From NCBI RefSeq assembly GCF_014655715.1, contig NZ_BNBM01000001.1, forward strand, positions 62,001 through 126,000: a DNA stretch of 64,000 nt, in the 5' to 3' direction. Made by a program: the position numbers and the translations under genes. The stretch is from Streptomyces lanatus. GTDB taxonomy: Bacteria > Actinomycetota > Actinomycetes > Streptomycetales > Streptomycetaceae. This document shows, in pieces, positions 8,546 to 16,397 of the stretch. The notes under the pieces were generated by a model. The model saw nothing but the letters and a program-made list of their open reading frames with translations, was not told where the DNA came from and did not search any database. Positions within the stretch are counted from its first letter, which is position 1. Each line of letters opens with the position of its first letter.

Positions 8546-8571
8546 GGCCGCGGTGGACGGAACACCGAGTT

Positions 8572-8606
8572 CCGGGCCGTACCGATCGGGTGTCGATACG
8601 GCCCGG
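8572..8606. terminator. Bidirectional hairpin terminator between convergent genes
   Basis: CCGGGCCGTA (8572-8581) pairs perfectly with TACGGCCCGG (8597-8606) around a 15-nt loop. It lies between the convergent tetR and SGNH-hydrolase genes and can serve both. No U-tract follows, which is common in Streptomyces. Confidence 0.7.
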
Positions 8607-8665
8607 ACGTGCCGGTCACTCGTGCGTACGGCCCTCCAGCCACCGACCACTCGTGACCACCGTGT

Positions 8666-9484
8666 TCAAGCCACCGACCGGATCCGCATCTTGATGTCGT
8701 CGGGCGACATCGCGCCCTTGGCGGTCACATGGTCCCCCGACGACTCGCCGCGCAGTCGTCGGCCGATCCATGGCACCAGGTACTCGCGCGCCCAGTGCAC
8801 GTCGTCCCGGCGGACCTCCAGGGTGCCGCGGGGCGGGAGGGGCGGCCAGGGCTGGTCCGGGTCCGCGGGGATCTCCAGGCCGAGCACCTGGCCCGCGCGC
8901 AGCGCCACGCGTGTGTGCCCCTCGGGAGACAGGTGGAGCCGGTCGTCGTCCCAGGCGCGGCGGTCCTGAACGGTCTTCAGGGACCACAGGTCGAGCACCG
9001 GGCAGCCGTACCGGTCGGCGATGGCCCGCACATGACCGTTGTACGTGGCGATCTTGCCGCGCAGATGCTTGAGCACGGGTACGCCACGAGTGTCGAAGCC
9101 GGTCGTCACCATGACGGTGCCGATGGCGGAGGTGAGCCGGATGATCGCCCGTTCGAAGCGCTCGGCCACCTCGTCGGGGTCGGTTCCGGGTCGGATGATG
9201 TCGTTGCCGCCCGCGCAGAACGAGACCAGGTCCGGGGCCAGTTCGACGGCCTTGGGGAGCTGGTCCTCGACGATCTGGTCGAGAAGTCTGCCGCGCACGG
9301 CGAGGTTGGTGTAGTCGAAGTCGCCCTCGGGGAGCCGGTCCGCGAGCAGGACCGCGAAACGGTCCGCCCAGCCGACGAACGCCCCGTCGGGGCCGGGGTC
9401 GCCGACGCCCTCGGTGAAGCTGTCCCCCACCGCGACGTACGACCCGATCACTGATCTGCTGTCACTCTTCGAATCGTCTGCCAC
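8666..9484 (-). CDS. SGNH/GDSL-family hydrolase
   Basis: A 272-residue SGNH hydrolase (esterase/lipase-like). Block I is VAVGDSFTEG with the nucleophile Ser near 22; block III is FCAGGNDIIRPG; the Asp-His pair sits in DDRLHLSPEGH near residue 210. No signal peptide is visible, so it is probably cytoplasmic. Substrates of this bacterial branch are usually simple esters and cannot be predicted here. The GTG start at 9484 (VADDSKSDS) has only a weak ribosome site; a second in-frame GTG just before IGSYVAVGDS is possible and would shorten it by 11 residues. Confidence 0.88.
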   Translation of the reverse strand: MADDSKSDSRSVIGSYVAVGDSFTEGVGDPGPDGAFVGWADRFAVLLADRLPEGDFDYTNLAVRGRLLDQIVEDQLPKAVELAPDLVSFCAGGNDIIRPGTDPDEVAERFERAIIRLTSAIGTVMVTTGFDTRGVPVLKHLRGKIATYNGHVRAIADRYGCPVLDLWSLKTVQDRRAWDDDRLHLSPEGHTRVALRAGQVLGLEIPADPDQPWPPLPPRGTLEVRRDDVHWAREYLVPWIGRRLRGESSGDHVTAKGAMSPDDIKMRIRSVA

Positions 9485-9621
9485 GTCGGGACATGATTCA
9501 CCTTCGAATGTGACTTACGCGACCGTAGGAAAGGGTTGACGAGCGGTGAGATAAGCCACTCCCCAAGTGTTTCCCAAACCAGGAATAACCCTCTGAGCAG
9601 GGGTGTTGTGCGCGCAACACT

Positions 9622-9684
9622 GCGCACATCGCGCACATCGCGCACACTGCGCACACCGCGCACACCGCGCACACCGCGCACACC
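9622..9684. repeat. Seven-copy 9-bp tandem repeat (GCGCACAYY)
   Basis: Seven consecutive 9-bp units read GCGCACATC twice, GCGCACACT once, then GCGCACACC four times. The array fills the space between the terminator of the M23 peptidase gene and the SGNH-hydrolase promoter region. The period is a multiple of three, so all frames stay open, but I see no start or ribosome site that would make it coding. Confidence 0.9.
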
Positions 9685-9720
9685 GAAGGCCGGACCCGGG
9701 GATCGAGGTCCGGCCTTCGG
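9683..9720 (-). terminator. Strong hairpin terminator of the LysM-M23 peptidase gene
   Basis: CCGAAGGCCGGACC (9683-9696) and GGTCCGGCCTTCGG (9707-9720) form a perfect 14-bp stem with a 10-nt loop, 38 bp beyond the stop codon of the leftward gene. It abuts the 9-bp repeat array. Confidence 0.8.
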
Positions 9721-9758
9721 CCGTGTGTCAGGCAGATGACCGCCGCGCGGGGTGGTCG

Positions 9759-10661
9759 TCAGCCGATGCCGACGCCCTTGGAGAGGAGGTAGGCGACCGG
9801 GTCGATGTCCGAGCCGTAGTCCGGCGTGGTGCGGATCTCGAAGTGCAGGTGCGGTCCGGTGACATTGCCGGTGGCGCCGGAGAGGCCGATCTGCTGGCCC
9901 GCGGTCACGGCCTGGCCGGCCGAGACGGAGAGCGAGGACAGGTGGGCGTACTGCGCGTAGTGGCCGTCCTCGAGCTGGATGACGACCTGGTTGCCGTAGG
10001 CGCCGCCCCAGCCGGCCGAGACGACGGTGCCCGCGCCGACCGCCTTGAGCGGAGTGCCGGTCGCGGCGGCGAAGTCGACACCCGTGTGGTAGCCGCTGGA
10101 CCACATGCTGCCGGCCACCTTGTAGCCGGTGCCGAGGGAGGCGCCGGACAGCGGGGCGGAGAAGCCGTTGACGGTGCTGGCGGTGTCAGCGGCCGTCGAC
10201 GCCTTCGGCGCGGCGGACTTCGGGGCGCTCGACGGCTTCGACTCGGAGGGCGACGACTTGGGGGTGCTCGTCGCGGCCTTCTTGCCGCCGATCGTGAGCT
10301 TCTGGCCGGGGCGGATCAGCGAGGGGTCCTCGCCGACGACCGTGCGGTTGTCGGCGTAGAGCCGCTTCCAGCCACCGCTGACGTTCTGCTCGTCGGCGAT
10401 CTTCGAGAGATAGTCGCCGACCTTCACCGAATAGGTCCGCACACCGGTCTTCTTGTCGGCGGCCTTCTTCGGGGCGGCCTTCTGGCCGGCGACCTGAAGG
10501 GATTGAACGGCCTTTTCCGAAACGGACTGCGAGGGAGCGGCGTGGGCGCCGGTGGCCCCCATGAGCGGAAGAGCGAGAGCGGCGCCACCGGTTCCGGCGA
10601 CGGCGATGGAGCGGGTGAAGCGCAGGGACTTCGGGCGGCGGTGCTTACCCTTCGCGGGCAT
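9759..10661 (-). CDS. Secreted LysM-M23 peptidoglycan peptidase
   Basis: A 300-residue exported cell-wall enzyme. It begins MPAKGKHRRP with a basic n-region and a hydrophobic segment ending near GAHAA (signal peptide, about residues 1-42). A LysM domain follows (TYSVKVGDYLSKIADEQN to SLIRPGQKLTIGG, about 75-125). After a Ser/Lys/Pro-rich linker comes an M23 domain with HTGVDFAAATGTP, GNQVVIQLEDGHYAQYAHLSS and GPHLHFEIR supplying zinc and catalytic residues. M23 enzymes are glycyl-glycine or peptide cross-link endopeptidases. The ATG at 10661 follows GGAGAGG; the longer open frame upstream is riboswitch leader. Expression is very likely controlled by cyclic di-AMP through that leader. Confidence 0.93.
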   Translation of the reverse strand: MPAKGKHRRPKSLRFTRSIAVAGTGGAALALPLMGATGAHAAPSQSVSEKAVQSLQVAGQKAAPKKAADKKTGVRTYSVKVGDYLSKIADEQNVSGGWKRLYADNRTVVGEDPSLIRPGQKLTIGGKKAATSTPKSSPSESKPSSAPKSAAPKASTAADTASTVNGFSAPLSGASLGTGYKVAGSMWSSGYHTGVDFAAATGTPLKAVGAGTVVSAGWGGAYGNQVVIQLEDGHYAQYAHLSSLSVSAGQAVTAGQQIGLSGATGNVTGPHLHFEIRTTPDYGSDIDPVAYLLSKGVGIG

Positions 10662-10675
10662 GGCGAATTCCTCTC

Positions 10676-10830
10676 CGGCGCCTGCGAGGTGAGCTGTCGG
10701 GTGCGGGCTGGAGATGCCCGGCCGCGTGGGGACGCGACTTGACCCCAAGCCTGTTCCAGAGACCGGATCAGGCGGTTCTACCTGTGGGTCCCCCGCTCCT
10801 GCCATGGTCGGGTGAGTTAGCGCGGGTTCC
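10676..10830 (-). ncRNA. Cyclic di-AMP (ydaO-yuaA) riboswitch
   Basis: The - strand leader carries the conserved ydaO blocks in order: CGCTAACTCACC, GGAGCGGGGGACCCA, AGGTAGAACCGCC, CTTGGGGTCAAGTCGCG, a GC-rich variable hairpin, then CCCGACAGCTCACCTCGCAGG just before the ribosome site. This spacing and sequence match the actinobacterial form of the class, which typically switches off cell-wall hydrolase genes when c-di-AMP is high. It ends about 15 nt before the ATG of the M23 peptidase. Exact 5' and 3' ends are approximate. Confidence 0.88.
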
Positions 10831-11131
10831 GGTCGGCGGCAGGATTAGGCGTCCGTCCGGATTGGTTGGGAACGTAAGCGAGGAAGACGCACGGGAACAA
10901 GTGAGAGGTTCCGTCCGAATGCGTTCCTGTTGATCCCTTGTGGGAATTACCGGTCACCCTCCGTGCATTTATGGGGCGTCGCCCGACTCAAAGCCCCTTG
11001 AAAAGCGCATGAATTACGTGAACATGACGGGCGACGCACGGTCACGAATATGACGCTCCTCACGTGACACTGCTCCAGCTTCCTTTGCCGCAGAGCGAGT
11101 TGGAATGAAGGCGCCAATTCGGACAGAAACC
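10831..11131. other. Intergenic region between the riboswitch and the GH36 gene end
   Basis: About 300 bp with no supported gene. The promoter of the riboswitch transcript must lie in the left half; a weak candidate on the - strand is TTGTTC, 17 bp, TTACGT (near 10872-10900). The right half is less GC-rich than its surroundings. I see no clear terminator for the leftward GH36 gene. Confidence 0.5.
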
Positions 11132-13201
11132 CTAGATACGACGGAGGCGAATAACCGTCGCATCCAGGTCACCCCGCAGGCCGACATGAAGTCCGTGATG
11201 CACCAGTACGGCACCTCGGTGAATTTCGCCCGTTTCAAGGCATTGGTACGCAGCTGTCGGGTCGAGGCCGTGCAGCCGCAGGGCCGGCAGGGGCTCGCCG
11301 TAGCTCTGGGCCTGGAGCCAGGCGAGGACGACCGTCTCGTCCCCGAGGACGTACTGCACCGCGCTCAGCCCGCCCGTGGGCGGCCGCAGCCGGTAGAGGT
11401 CGCCGCGCTGCACCAGCGGGCGGATCTCCTTGTAGAGCGCCACCCACTCCCGGGCCTCGGCGAGTTCCTCCTCGGTCCAGCGCGAGAGGTCGCCGCCGAC
11501 CCCGAGGACCCCGGCCATGGCGCTGACGAAGCGGAAGCGCAGCGAGCTGGCACGGTGGTTGAGCATGGCGTTCGGGCTGTCGGTGACCCAGGCGGCCATG
11601 GCCCGCGCGGGGTGGATCTGGCTGAAGCCGTGCTGGATGGCGAGCCGGTCCAGGGGGTCGGTGTTGTCCGAGGTCCACACCTGGTCCGTACGGCCGAGAA
11701 TGCCGAGGTCGATGCGTCCGCCGCCGCCCGAGCAGGACTCGAAGGCGACCCCGGGGTGCGCGGCGCGCAGCCGGTCGAGCAGGGCGTACAGGCCCCGCAC
11801 ATGGTCCACCCAGAGGCGTTGCGGGTAGGGCTCGCCGGGCCAGCCCGCGTCGGTGAAGGGGCGGTTGAAGTCCCACTTCACATAGTCGATCGGGGCACTG
11901 GAGAGGAGCCCGTCGAGCTGCTCCCAGAGGTACTCCTGGACGTCCTCACGCGCGAGGTTCAGTACGAGCTGATTGCGGAATTCCGTACGCTTTCGTCCCG
12001 TTTGATGCTGCGCCCAGTCCGGGTGGGCGCGGTACAGCTCGCTGTCCGGATTGACCATTTCCGGTTCGACCCAGATACCGAACCGCATGCCGAGCGCGTG
12101 CACATACTCGGCGAGCGGCTTCAGGCCCGAGGGGAAGCGGTCGGGGTTTGGCGTCCAGTCGCCGAGCCCGGCGCGGTCGCTGGTGCGCGTGCCGAACCAG
12201 CCGTCGTCGACCACGAACAGCTCGACGCCGATGGCCGCGGCCCGCCGCGCGAGGAGGCTCTGCTGCTCCTCGGAGATGTCGAACTCGGTCGCCTCCCAGG
12301 AGTTGAACAGCACCGGCCGGTCCCGGTCCGCGTCCGGGATCACATACGCGCGCTGGTACGCGTGCCAGGCCCGGCTCGCCCCGCCGAAGCCGCCGTCGCT
12401 CCACAGGCCGGCGAAGACGGGCGTCGTGAAGGACTCCCCCGTCGCGAGGCGCAGCAGGCCCGAGTCGTCGTGTCCGGCACCGCCGGTGATCTGCACGCGC
12501 GCGTCCGGGAGTTGGGCCACGGCGATACGCCAGGACCCGGACCAGCCGAGGGCGCAGCCGTAGACCTCGCCGCGTTCCTCGGTGGCGTCCGTGTCGAGCG
12601 CGACCCAGGGCAGGTGCTGGTGCCCGGTGTGGCCGCGGCGGCTGCCGATGACCTTCTCACCGTAGGTGAGGGGAGCCCGCGCCAGCCGGGACTCGGCGCC
12701 CCAGCGGCCGTGCAGCTGGGACAGCCGCCAGTCCTCCCGGTCGGGCAGCGTCCAGGTGGCCGAGTCGGCGCGCAGCAGCTCCAGGGCGGGCCCCTGGTTG
12801 TCCAGGGTCGCCCAGCGCTCCACGACGTCCCCGCGCATCCGGTAATGCAGGGTGACGTTCAGCCCGCCGTCACGAAAGCGCAACCGCAGCTCGTCACCCT
12901 CGGTCTCGTACCGCTCGAAACCCCACTCGGTGCCGCGCCGCTCCTCGGTGCGCACCGACAGGGCGGGCCGTACGAAGCGGGGGCCGCCCTCGACGGGGTA
13001 TTCCTCGCGTCCGTCGAGCGGGGACTCGAAGGGCCGGTACTCCGGCAGCGGGCGTACGGCGAGGGCCTCGGCGTCGGCGAGCGCGATCCGGGGTCCCCAG
13101 TGCAGGTGCAGCAGTTCGTCGGCGTCGGTCAGGTGGACGGCGTAGCTGCTGGTCGGCCCGGTGAGGAGCCAGGTACGGCCGTGGTCGGAGATCTCCAGCA
13201 T
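11132..13201 (-). CDS. GH36 alpha-galactosidase
   Basis: A 689-residue glycoside hydrolase family 36 enzyme, expected to remove alpha-1,6-galactosyl groups from oligosaccharides such as melibiose and raffinose. The N-terminal supersandwich domain is followed by a TIM barrel with FVVDDGWFGTR, GIWVEPEMVNPDS, the nucleophile motif YVKWDFNRPF, FESCSGGGGRIDLG and the acid/base motif TSDNTDPLDR. A small C-terminal domain ends with VIRLRRI. It has no signal peptide, so it acts on imported sugars. Length fits the family. The start at MLEISDHG (13201) is favoured; an upstream in-frame start at 13234 adds 11 residues. No sugar transporter or LacI regulator is adjacent. Confidence 0.93.
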   Translation of the reverse strand: MLEISDHGRTWLLTGPTSSYAVHLTDADELLHLHWGPRIALADAEALAVRPLPEYRPFESPLDGREEYPVEGGPRFVRPALSVRTEERRGTEWGFERYETEGDELRLRFRDGGLNVTLHYRMRGDVVERWATLDNQGPALELLRADSATWTLPDREDWRLSQLHGRWGAESRLARAPLTYGEKVIGSRRGHTGHQHLPWVALDTDATEERGEVYGCALGWSGSWRIAVAQLPDARVQITGGAGHDDSGLLRLATGESFTTPVFAGLWSDGGFGGASRAWHAYQRAYVIPDADRDRPVLFNSWEATEFDISEEQQSLLARRAAAIGVELFVVDDGWFGTRTSDRAGLGDWTPNPDRFPSGLKPLAEYVHALGMRFGIWVEPEMVNPDSELYRAHPDWAQHQTGRKRTEFRNQLVLNLAREDVQEYLWEQLDGLLSSAPIDYVKWDFNRPFTDAGWPGEPYPQRLWVDHVRGLYALLDRLRAAHPGVAFESCSGGGGRIDLGILGRTDQVWTSDNTDPLDRLAIQHGFSQIHPARAMAAWVTDSPNAMLNHRASSLRFRFVSAMAGVLGVGGDLSRWTEEELAEAREWVALYKEIRPLVQRGDLYRLRPPTGGLSAVQYVLGDETVVLAWLQAQSYGEPLPALRLHGLDPTAAYQCLETGEIHRGAVLVHHGLHVGLRGDLDATVIRLRRI

Positions 13202-13381
13202 CAAGCCCCCACAGAGACGAACAGGCGCGATCAAGTACCAACATCATCAAGGGTTGATCGGCCCCACGGCAACGCCTGTGGACAACTCATTGCCCCAGGA
13301 ATCCATGTCGTATGGTCGAGAGCGCACCCCGTCGGCCGCATCGCCGAGCCGCGCCGCCGGGGCCGACCGGGAGGAGCCCCC

Positions 13382-14179
13382 GTGACGCAGCAGATCCCGT
13401 CGACCGAGCCCGAACTGGCCGGGGTTCGCAACTTCCGTGATGTGGGCGGCCTGCCCACGGTGGACGGACGACGGGTGCGCCATGGAGTGCTGTTCCGCAG
13501 CGGCCACCTCGCGCACGCGACCGCCGAGGACGCCGCTTTCCTCGACTCCCTGGGGCTGCACACGGTCTTCGACTTCCGTAACGCGGCCGACCAGAAGCTG
13601 GAGGGGCCGGACGTCGAGCTGCCGGGCGTGCGCAATGTGAACCTGCCGCTGTCGGACCCGGCGGACGGCGCGGAGTTCTGGAAGATGGTCCGGGACGGCG
13701 ATCTCGACCAGCTGCGCGCGATCCTGGCCGACGGCAAGGGCGCGAACCGGATGATCGTCTCCTACCGTTCGATCATCAAGGAGCGCACCGGCGAGCACTC
13801 CCAGGTGCTGCACTCCCTCGCCGAGGACAGCGTGCCGGCGCTGATGCACTGCGCGGCCGGCAAGGACCGCGCGGGTCTGTCCATCGCCGTGACGCTGCTG
13901 GCCCTCGGCGTCGAGCGGGAGGCGATCGTCACCGACTACCTGGAGTCCAACGCCAAACACCGCCGCTACAAGGTGCGCCGCAGCGGCAGCGGCGCCTCCG
14001 CCTACTCGCCCGAGGTCATGGAGCTGCTCAGCCCGCTGTTCGACGCGCGGGCCGAATATCTGACGGCGGCGTTCGAGACGATCGAGGAGACGTGGGGCGG
14101 CGTCGACACCTACCTGGAGCAGGGTCTGCGGCTGTCACCGGAGTCCCGGGAGCTGCTGCGGGAGCGGCTGCTCGACTGA
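13382..14179 (+). CDS. Tyrosine/phosphoinositide-type protein phosphatase
   Basis: A 265-residue member of the Y_phosphatase3 family (MptpB/LipA-like). The P-loop is HCAAGKDRAGLS with the catalytic Cys at residue 157; the K and D after the glycine are typical of triple-specificity enzymes that also remove phosphate from phosphoinositides. An N-terminal GVRNFRDVGGLPT block and FRSGHL also match. The GTG at 13382 follows GGGAGGAGCCCCC. It is preceded by the divergent GH36 gene. It is probably cytoplasmic or secreted without a classical signal; targets are unknown. Confidence 0.9.
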   Translation: MTQQIPSTEPELAGVRNFRDVGGLPTVDGRRVRHGVLFRSGHLAHATAEDAAFLDSLGLHTVFDFRNAADQKLEGPDVELPGVRNVNLPLSDPADGAEFWKMVRDGDLDQLRAILADGKGANRMIVSYRSIIKERTGEHSQVLHSLAEDSVPALMHCAAGKDRAGLSIAVTLLALGVEREAIVTDYLESNAKHRRYKVRRSGSGASAYSPEVMELLSPLFDARAEYLTAAFETIEETWGGVDTYLEQGLRLSPESRELLRERLLD

Positions 14180-14195
14180 GGCGGCGCGCCCCGGC

Positions 14196-14315
14196 CTACT
14201 TCGCGCCCGCCTCGAACAGGAAGTAGATGAAGGCGGCGAAGAGATGCCCCACCGCGATGTAGATGATCAGCCGGATCCACAGCGCGCGCGGGAACCTGTC
14301 CTCGGTGTTGCTCAT
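14196..14315 (-). CDS. 39-residue single-pass membrane protein (DUF6126-like)
   Basis: A tiny protein, MSNTEDRFPRALWIRLIIYI onward, with one membrane span (IRLIIYIAVGHLFAAFIYFLF) and a short polar tail EAGAK. From memory it matches the small Streptomyces family annotated DUF6126. Its ATG overlaps the stop of the XRE-cupin regulator by 4 bp (14312-14315), so the two are translationally coupled. Its function is unknown; the coupling suggests it supports or is sensed by the regulator, or that it is a small transporter accessory. Confidence 0.8.
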   Translation of the reverse strand: MSNTEDRFPRALWIRLIIYIAVGHLFAAFIYFLFEAGAK

Positions 14316-14935
14316 GGCGTGACTCCAGGGGTGGGGCCCAGGCACAGCGTGGCCGTGGGGCTCTGCAGCAGGGTGTGGACGAACAGCAGCTCGACCCCGC
14401 CCTCGTCCTGGGCGGCGATGCGGTGCGGGGTGAGTGAGTCGAAGTGCGCGCTGTCTCCGGGCGCGAGCCGGTGCGTGGTGTCCCCGAGGCGCAGCCGCAG
14501 CCGCCCCTGGAGGACGTAGAGCCACTCCTCGCCGGCGTGCACGCGCACGATGTCGCCCTGCGAGCCGTGCGGCACATGGACACGCAGGGCCTGCATCCCG
14601 CGCCCGTGCGCGCCCGCCTGCCAGTAGGTCCAGCCACCGGCCGCGGTCGGTTCCATGTCACCGGCGCGCACTACGGCGTCCCGCTCGGCGACCGTCTCGC
14701 CGAGCAGCTCGGAGACCGTCGTACCGTAGATACGCGCGAGTGCGAGCAGCATCGGCAGTGAGGGCTGGCGCTGCCCGGTCTCCAGGCGGGAGAGGTGGGC
14801 GGGTGACAGTCCGGCGGCGCGGGCCGCTGCCTCCAGGGTGAGGGCGGCTCGGCGGCGCAGGGCGCGGAGCTGGGGTGCGACGACGGGCAGGGCGACCTCG
14901 TGTTCCGCCGAGGGCTCCGTCTCGGAAGAGCTCAT
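14312..14935 (-). CDS. XRE-family regulator with C-terminal cupin domain
   Basis: A 207-residue transcription factor. The N-terminal helix-turn-helix is LRALRRRAALTLEAAARAAGLSPAHLSRLETGQRQPSLPMLLALARIYG (residues about 23-71). The C-terminal cupin covers about 110-200, with GDIVRVHAGEEWLYVLQGRLRLRLGD and LAPGDSAHFDSLTPHRIAAQ; His and Glu residues in this barrel could bind a metal or small ligand. The family usually represses its own operon and an efflux or amino-acid gene. Two strong palindromes lie 20-57 bp upstream of its ATG, which I read as autoregulatory operators. It is followed by the coupled 39-residue membrane protein. Confidence 0.9.
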   Translation of the reverse strand: MSSSETEPSAEHEVALPVVAPQLRALRRRAALTLEAAARAAGLSPAHLSRLETGQRQPSLPMLLALARIYGTTVSELLGETVAERDAVVRAGDMEPTAAGGWTYWQAGAHGRGMQALRVHVPHGSQGDIVRVHAGEEWLYVLQGRLRLRLGDTTHRLAPGDSAHFDSLTPHRIAAQDEGGVELLFVHTLLQSPTATLCLGPTPGVTP

Positions 14936-14953
14936 GCCTCCATTCAGCCGGAC

Positions 14954-14992
14954 CTTTGCCTCTGAGGCAAATTTATTGCCTCAGAGGCAAAG
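14954..14992. promoter_or_regulatory. Twin palindromic operators of the XRE-cupin gene
   Basis: TTTGCCTCTGAGGCAAA (14955-14971) is a perfect palindrome around a central T. TTGCCTCAGAGGCAA (14976-14990) is a perfect palindrome around a central A. Their centres are 20 bp apart, two helical turns, so two dimers would bind the same face of the DNA. The whole block also forms a 15-bp inverted repeat, CTTTGCCTCTGAGGC against GCCTCAGAGGCAAAG. The AT-rich gap between them could hold a -10 (TAAATT on the - strand). Confidence 0.85.
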
Positions 14993-15011
14993 CCCCTCGG
15001 TCACGCTCACC

Positions 15012-16397
15012 TCACCGATTGGCGACCGCCTGCTTGACCAGCGTCTTTCCGAAGTCCCACATCAGCCCGCCCCCGCTGTGCGCGTCGTCCATCACATCGG
15101 TGAAGGCGTCGACGAACCGGTCCACCTCCCGCTCCCCGATGACGAGCGGCGGGATGAGCTTGATCACCTCCAGGTGGTCGCCGGAGACCTGGGTGAGGAT
15201 CCGGTGCCGCTGCAGCAGCGGTACGACGACCATCTGGGCGAACAATCCCTTGCGCGCGGCCTGCAGCATGCTCCAACGGCTGCGCAGCCCCAGCGACTTG
15301 GGCCGCCCGAATTCGATGCCGATCATCAGGCCCCGGCCGCGGACGTCGGCGAGCAGCTCGTACTTGTCGATCAGCGCCGCGAGCCGGGACCTCAGCTGCT
15401 CCCCGGTCGCCCGCGCGTTCGCGACGGTCTGCTCGTTCTCCATCACCGACAGCACGGCGAGTCCGGCCGCCATGGCCTGTGCGTTGGAACCGAAGCTCGC
15501 CGAGTGGACGAGCACGCGGTCCATGGACGAGTAGACCTTCTTGAAGATCCAGTCCTTGCCGAGGGTGGCCCCCACCGGCACATAGCCCCCGGAAAGCGCC
15601 TTGGCGACGCACACCAGGTCCGGCTCGACGCCCTCCTCGTGCTGGTAGGCGTAGAAGTCGCCGGTCCGGCCAAGGCCCGTCTGCACCTCGTCGGCGATGA
15701 GCAGCGCCTTGTGCTTGCGCAGCAGTTCCTGGGCGGCCCGCAGATAGCCGGGCGGGGTCTCGTGCACGCCCTTGCCCTGGACGGGTTCGACGATCAGGGC
15801 GGCGACGTCGCCCTTCTTCAGCTCCCGCGCCAGGGCGTCCAGATCGCCGAGCGGAACGGCCGTGTCGGGCAGGAGGGGCGCGAAGCCGTCCCGGAAGCCG
15901 GACTCGCCGTTGACCGACAGAGAGCCCGTGGTCAGCCCGTGGAAGGCGTGGTCGCAGTACAGCACCCTCGGCCTGCCGGTGACGAACCGCGCGAACTTCA
16001 GCGCCGTCTCCACCGCCTCCGTCCCGCTGTTGCCGAAGAACACCCGGTCCAGGTGCGGGCTGTGCGCGAGGAGCCGCTCCGCCAGCAGCCCGGGCAGCGG
16101 CTGGCAGTCGAAGCGGGTGAGGTCGGCGAGCTGGGCGTCGAGGACGTCGTGCAGCGCCTTGCGGACGACGGGGTGGTGGCGTCCCAGGCCCATCACCCCG
16201 AACCCGGCGAGCATGTCCAGGTAGTCGTCGCCGTCCGCGTCCCAGAAGTAGGCGCCCTCGGCCCGCTCGTAGACCTTGTCGAAGCCGATGGTGTGCAGCA
16301 TGCGCGGGAGCTGGTGGTTCAGATACTTCGAGTGCAGCTCATAGCGCTCGGCTCCGCGCTCGGCGAGGAGGGCGCCGAGGTCGAACTCGCTCGTCAT
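15012..16397 (-). CDS. hpnO: PLP aminotransferase of the hopanoid operon (HpnO-like)
   Basis: A 461-residue class-III (ornithine/acetylornithine type) PLP aminotransferase. It shows [17 protein letters not shown], the PLP-aspartate block [15 protein letters not shown] and the Schiff-base lysine block [15 protein letters not shown]. In hopanoid producers this enzyme is linked to amination of the C5 side chain, giving aminobacteriohopanetriol. It is the last gene of the operon and its ATG overlaps the dxs stop by 4 bp. The hpnO name rests on context and overall similarity; other omega-aminotransferase substrates cannot be ruled out by sequence alone. Confidence 0.85.
   Translation of the reverse strand: MTSEFDLGALLAERGAERYELHSKYLNHQLPRMLHTIGFDKVYERAEGAYFWDADGDDYLDMLAGFGVMGLGRHHPVVRKALHDVLDAQLADLTRFDCQPLPGLLAERLLAHSPHLDRVFFGNSGTEAVETALKFARFVTGRPRVLYCDHAFHGLTTGSLSVNGESGFRDGFAPLLPDTAVPLGDLDALARELKKGDVAALIVEPVQGKGVHETPPGYLRAAQELLRKHKALLIADEVQTGLGRTGDFYAYQHEEGVEPDLVCVAKALSGGYVPVGATLGKDWIFKKVYSSMDRVLVHSASFGSNAQAMAAGLAVLSVMENEQTVANARATGEQLRSRLAALIDKYELLADVRGRGLMIGIEFGRPKSLGLRSRWSMLQAARKGLFAQMVVVPLLQRHRILTQVSGDHLEVIKLIPPLVIGEREVDRFVDAFTDVMDDAHSGGGLMWDFGKTLVKQAVANR

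Noticed and set aside
9622-9684. CRISPR-like repeat array
   Set aside because: Units are 9 bp, contiguous and without spacers, and no cas genes are present.
11105-13381. N-terminal extension of the tyrosine phosphatase by about 760 codons
   Set aside because: The extension is antisense to the GH36 gene; a GTG with a good ribosome site at 13382 marks the real start.
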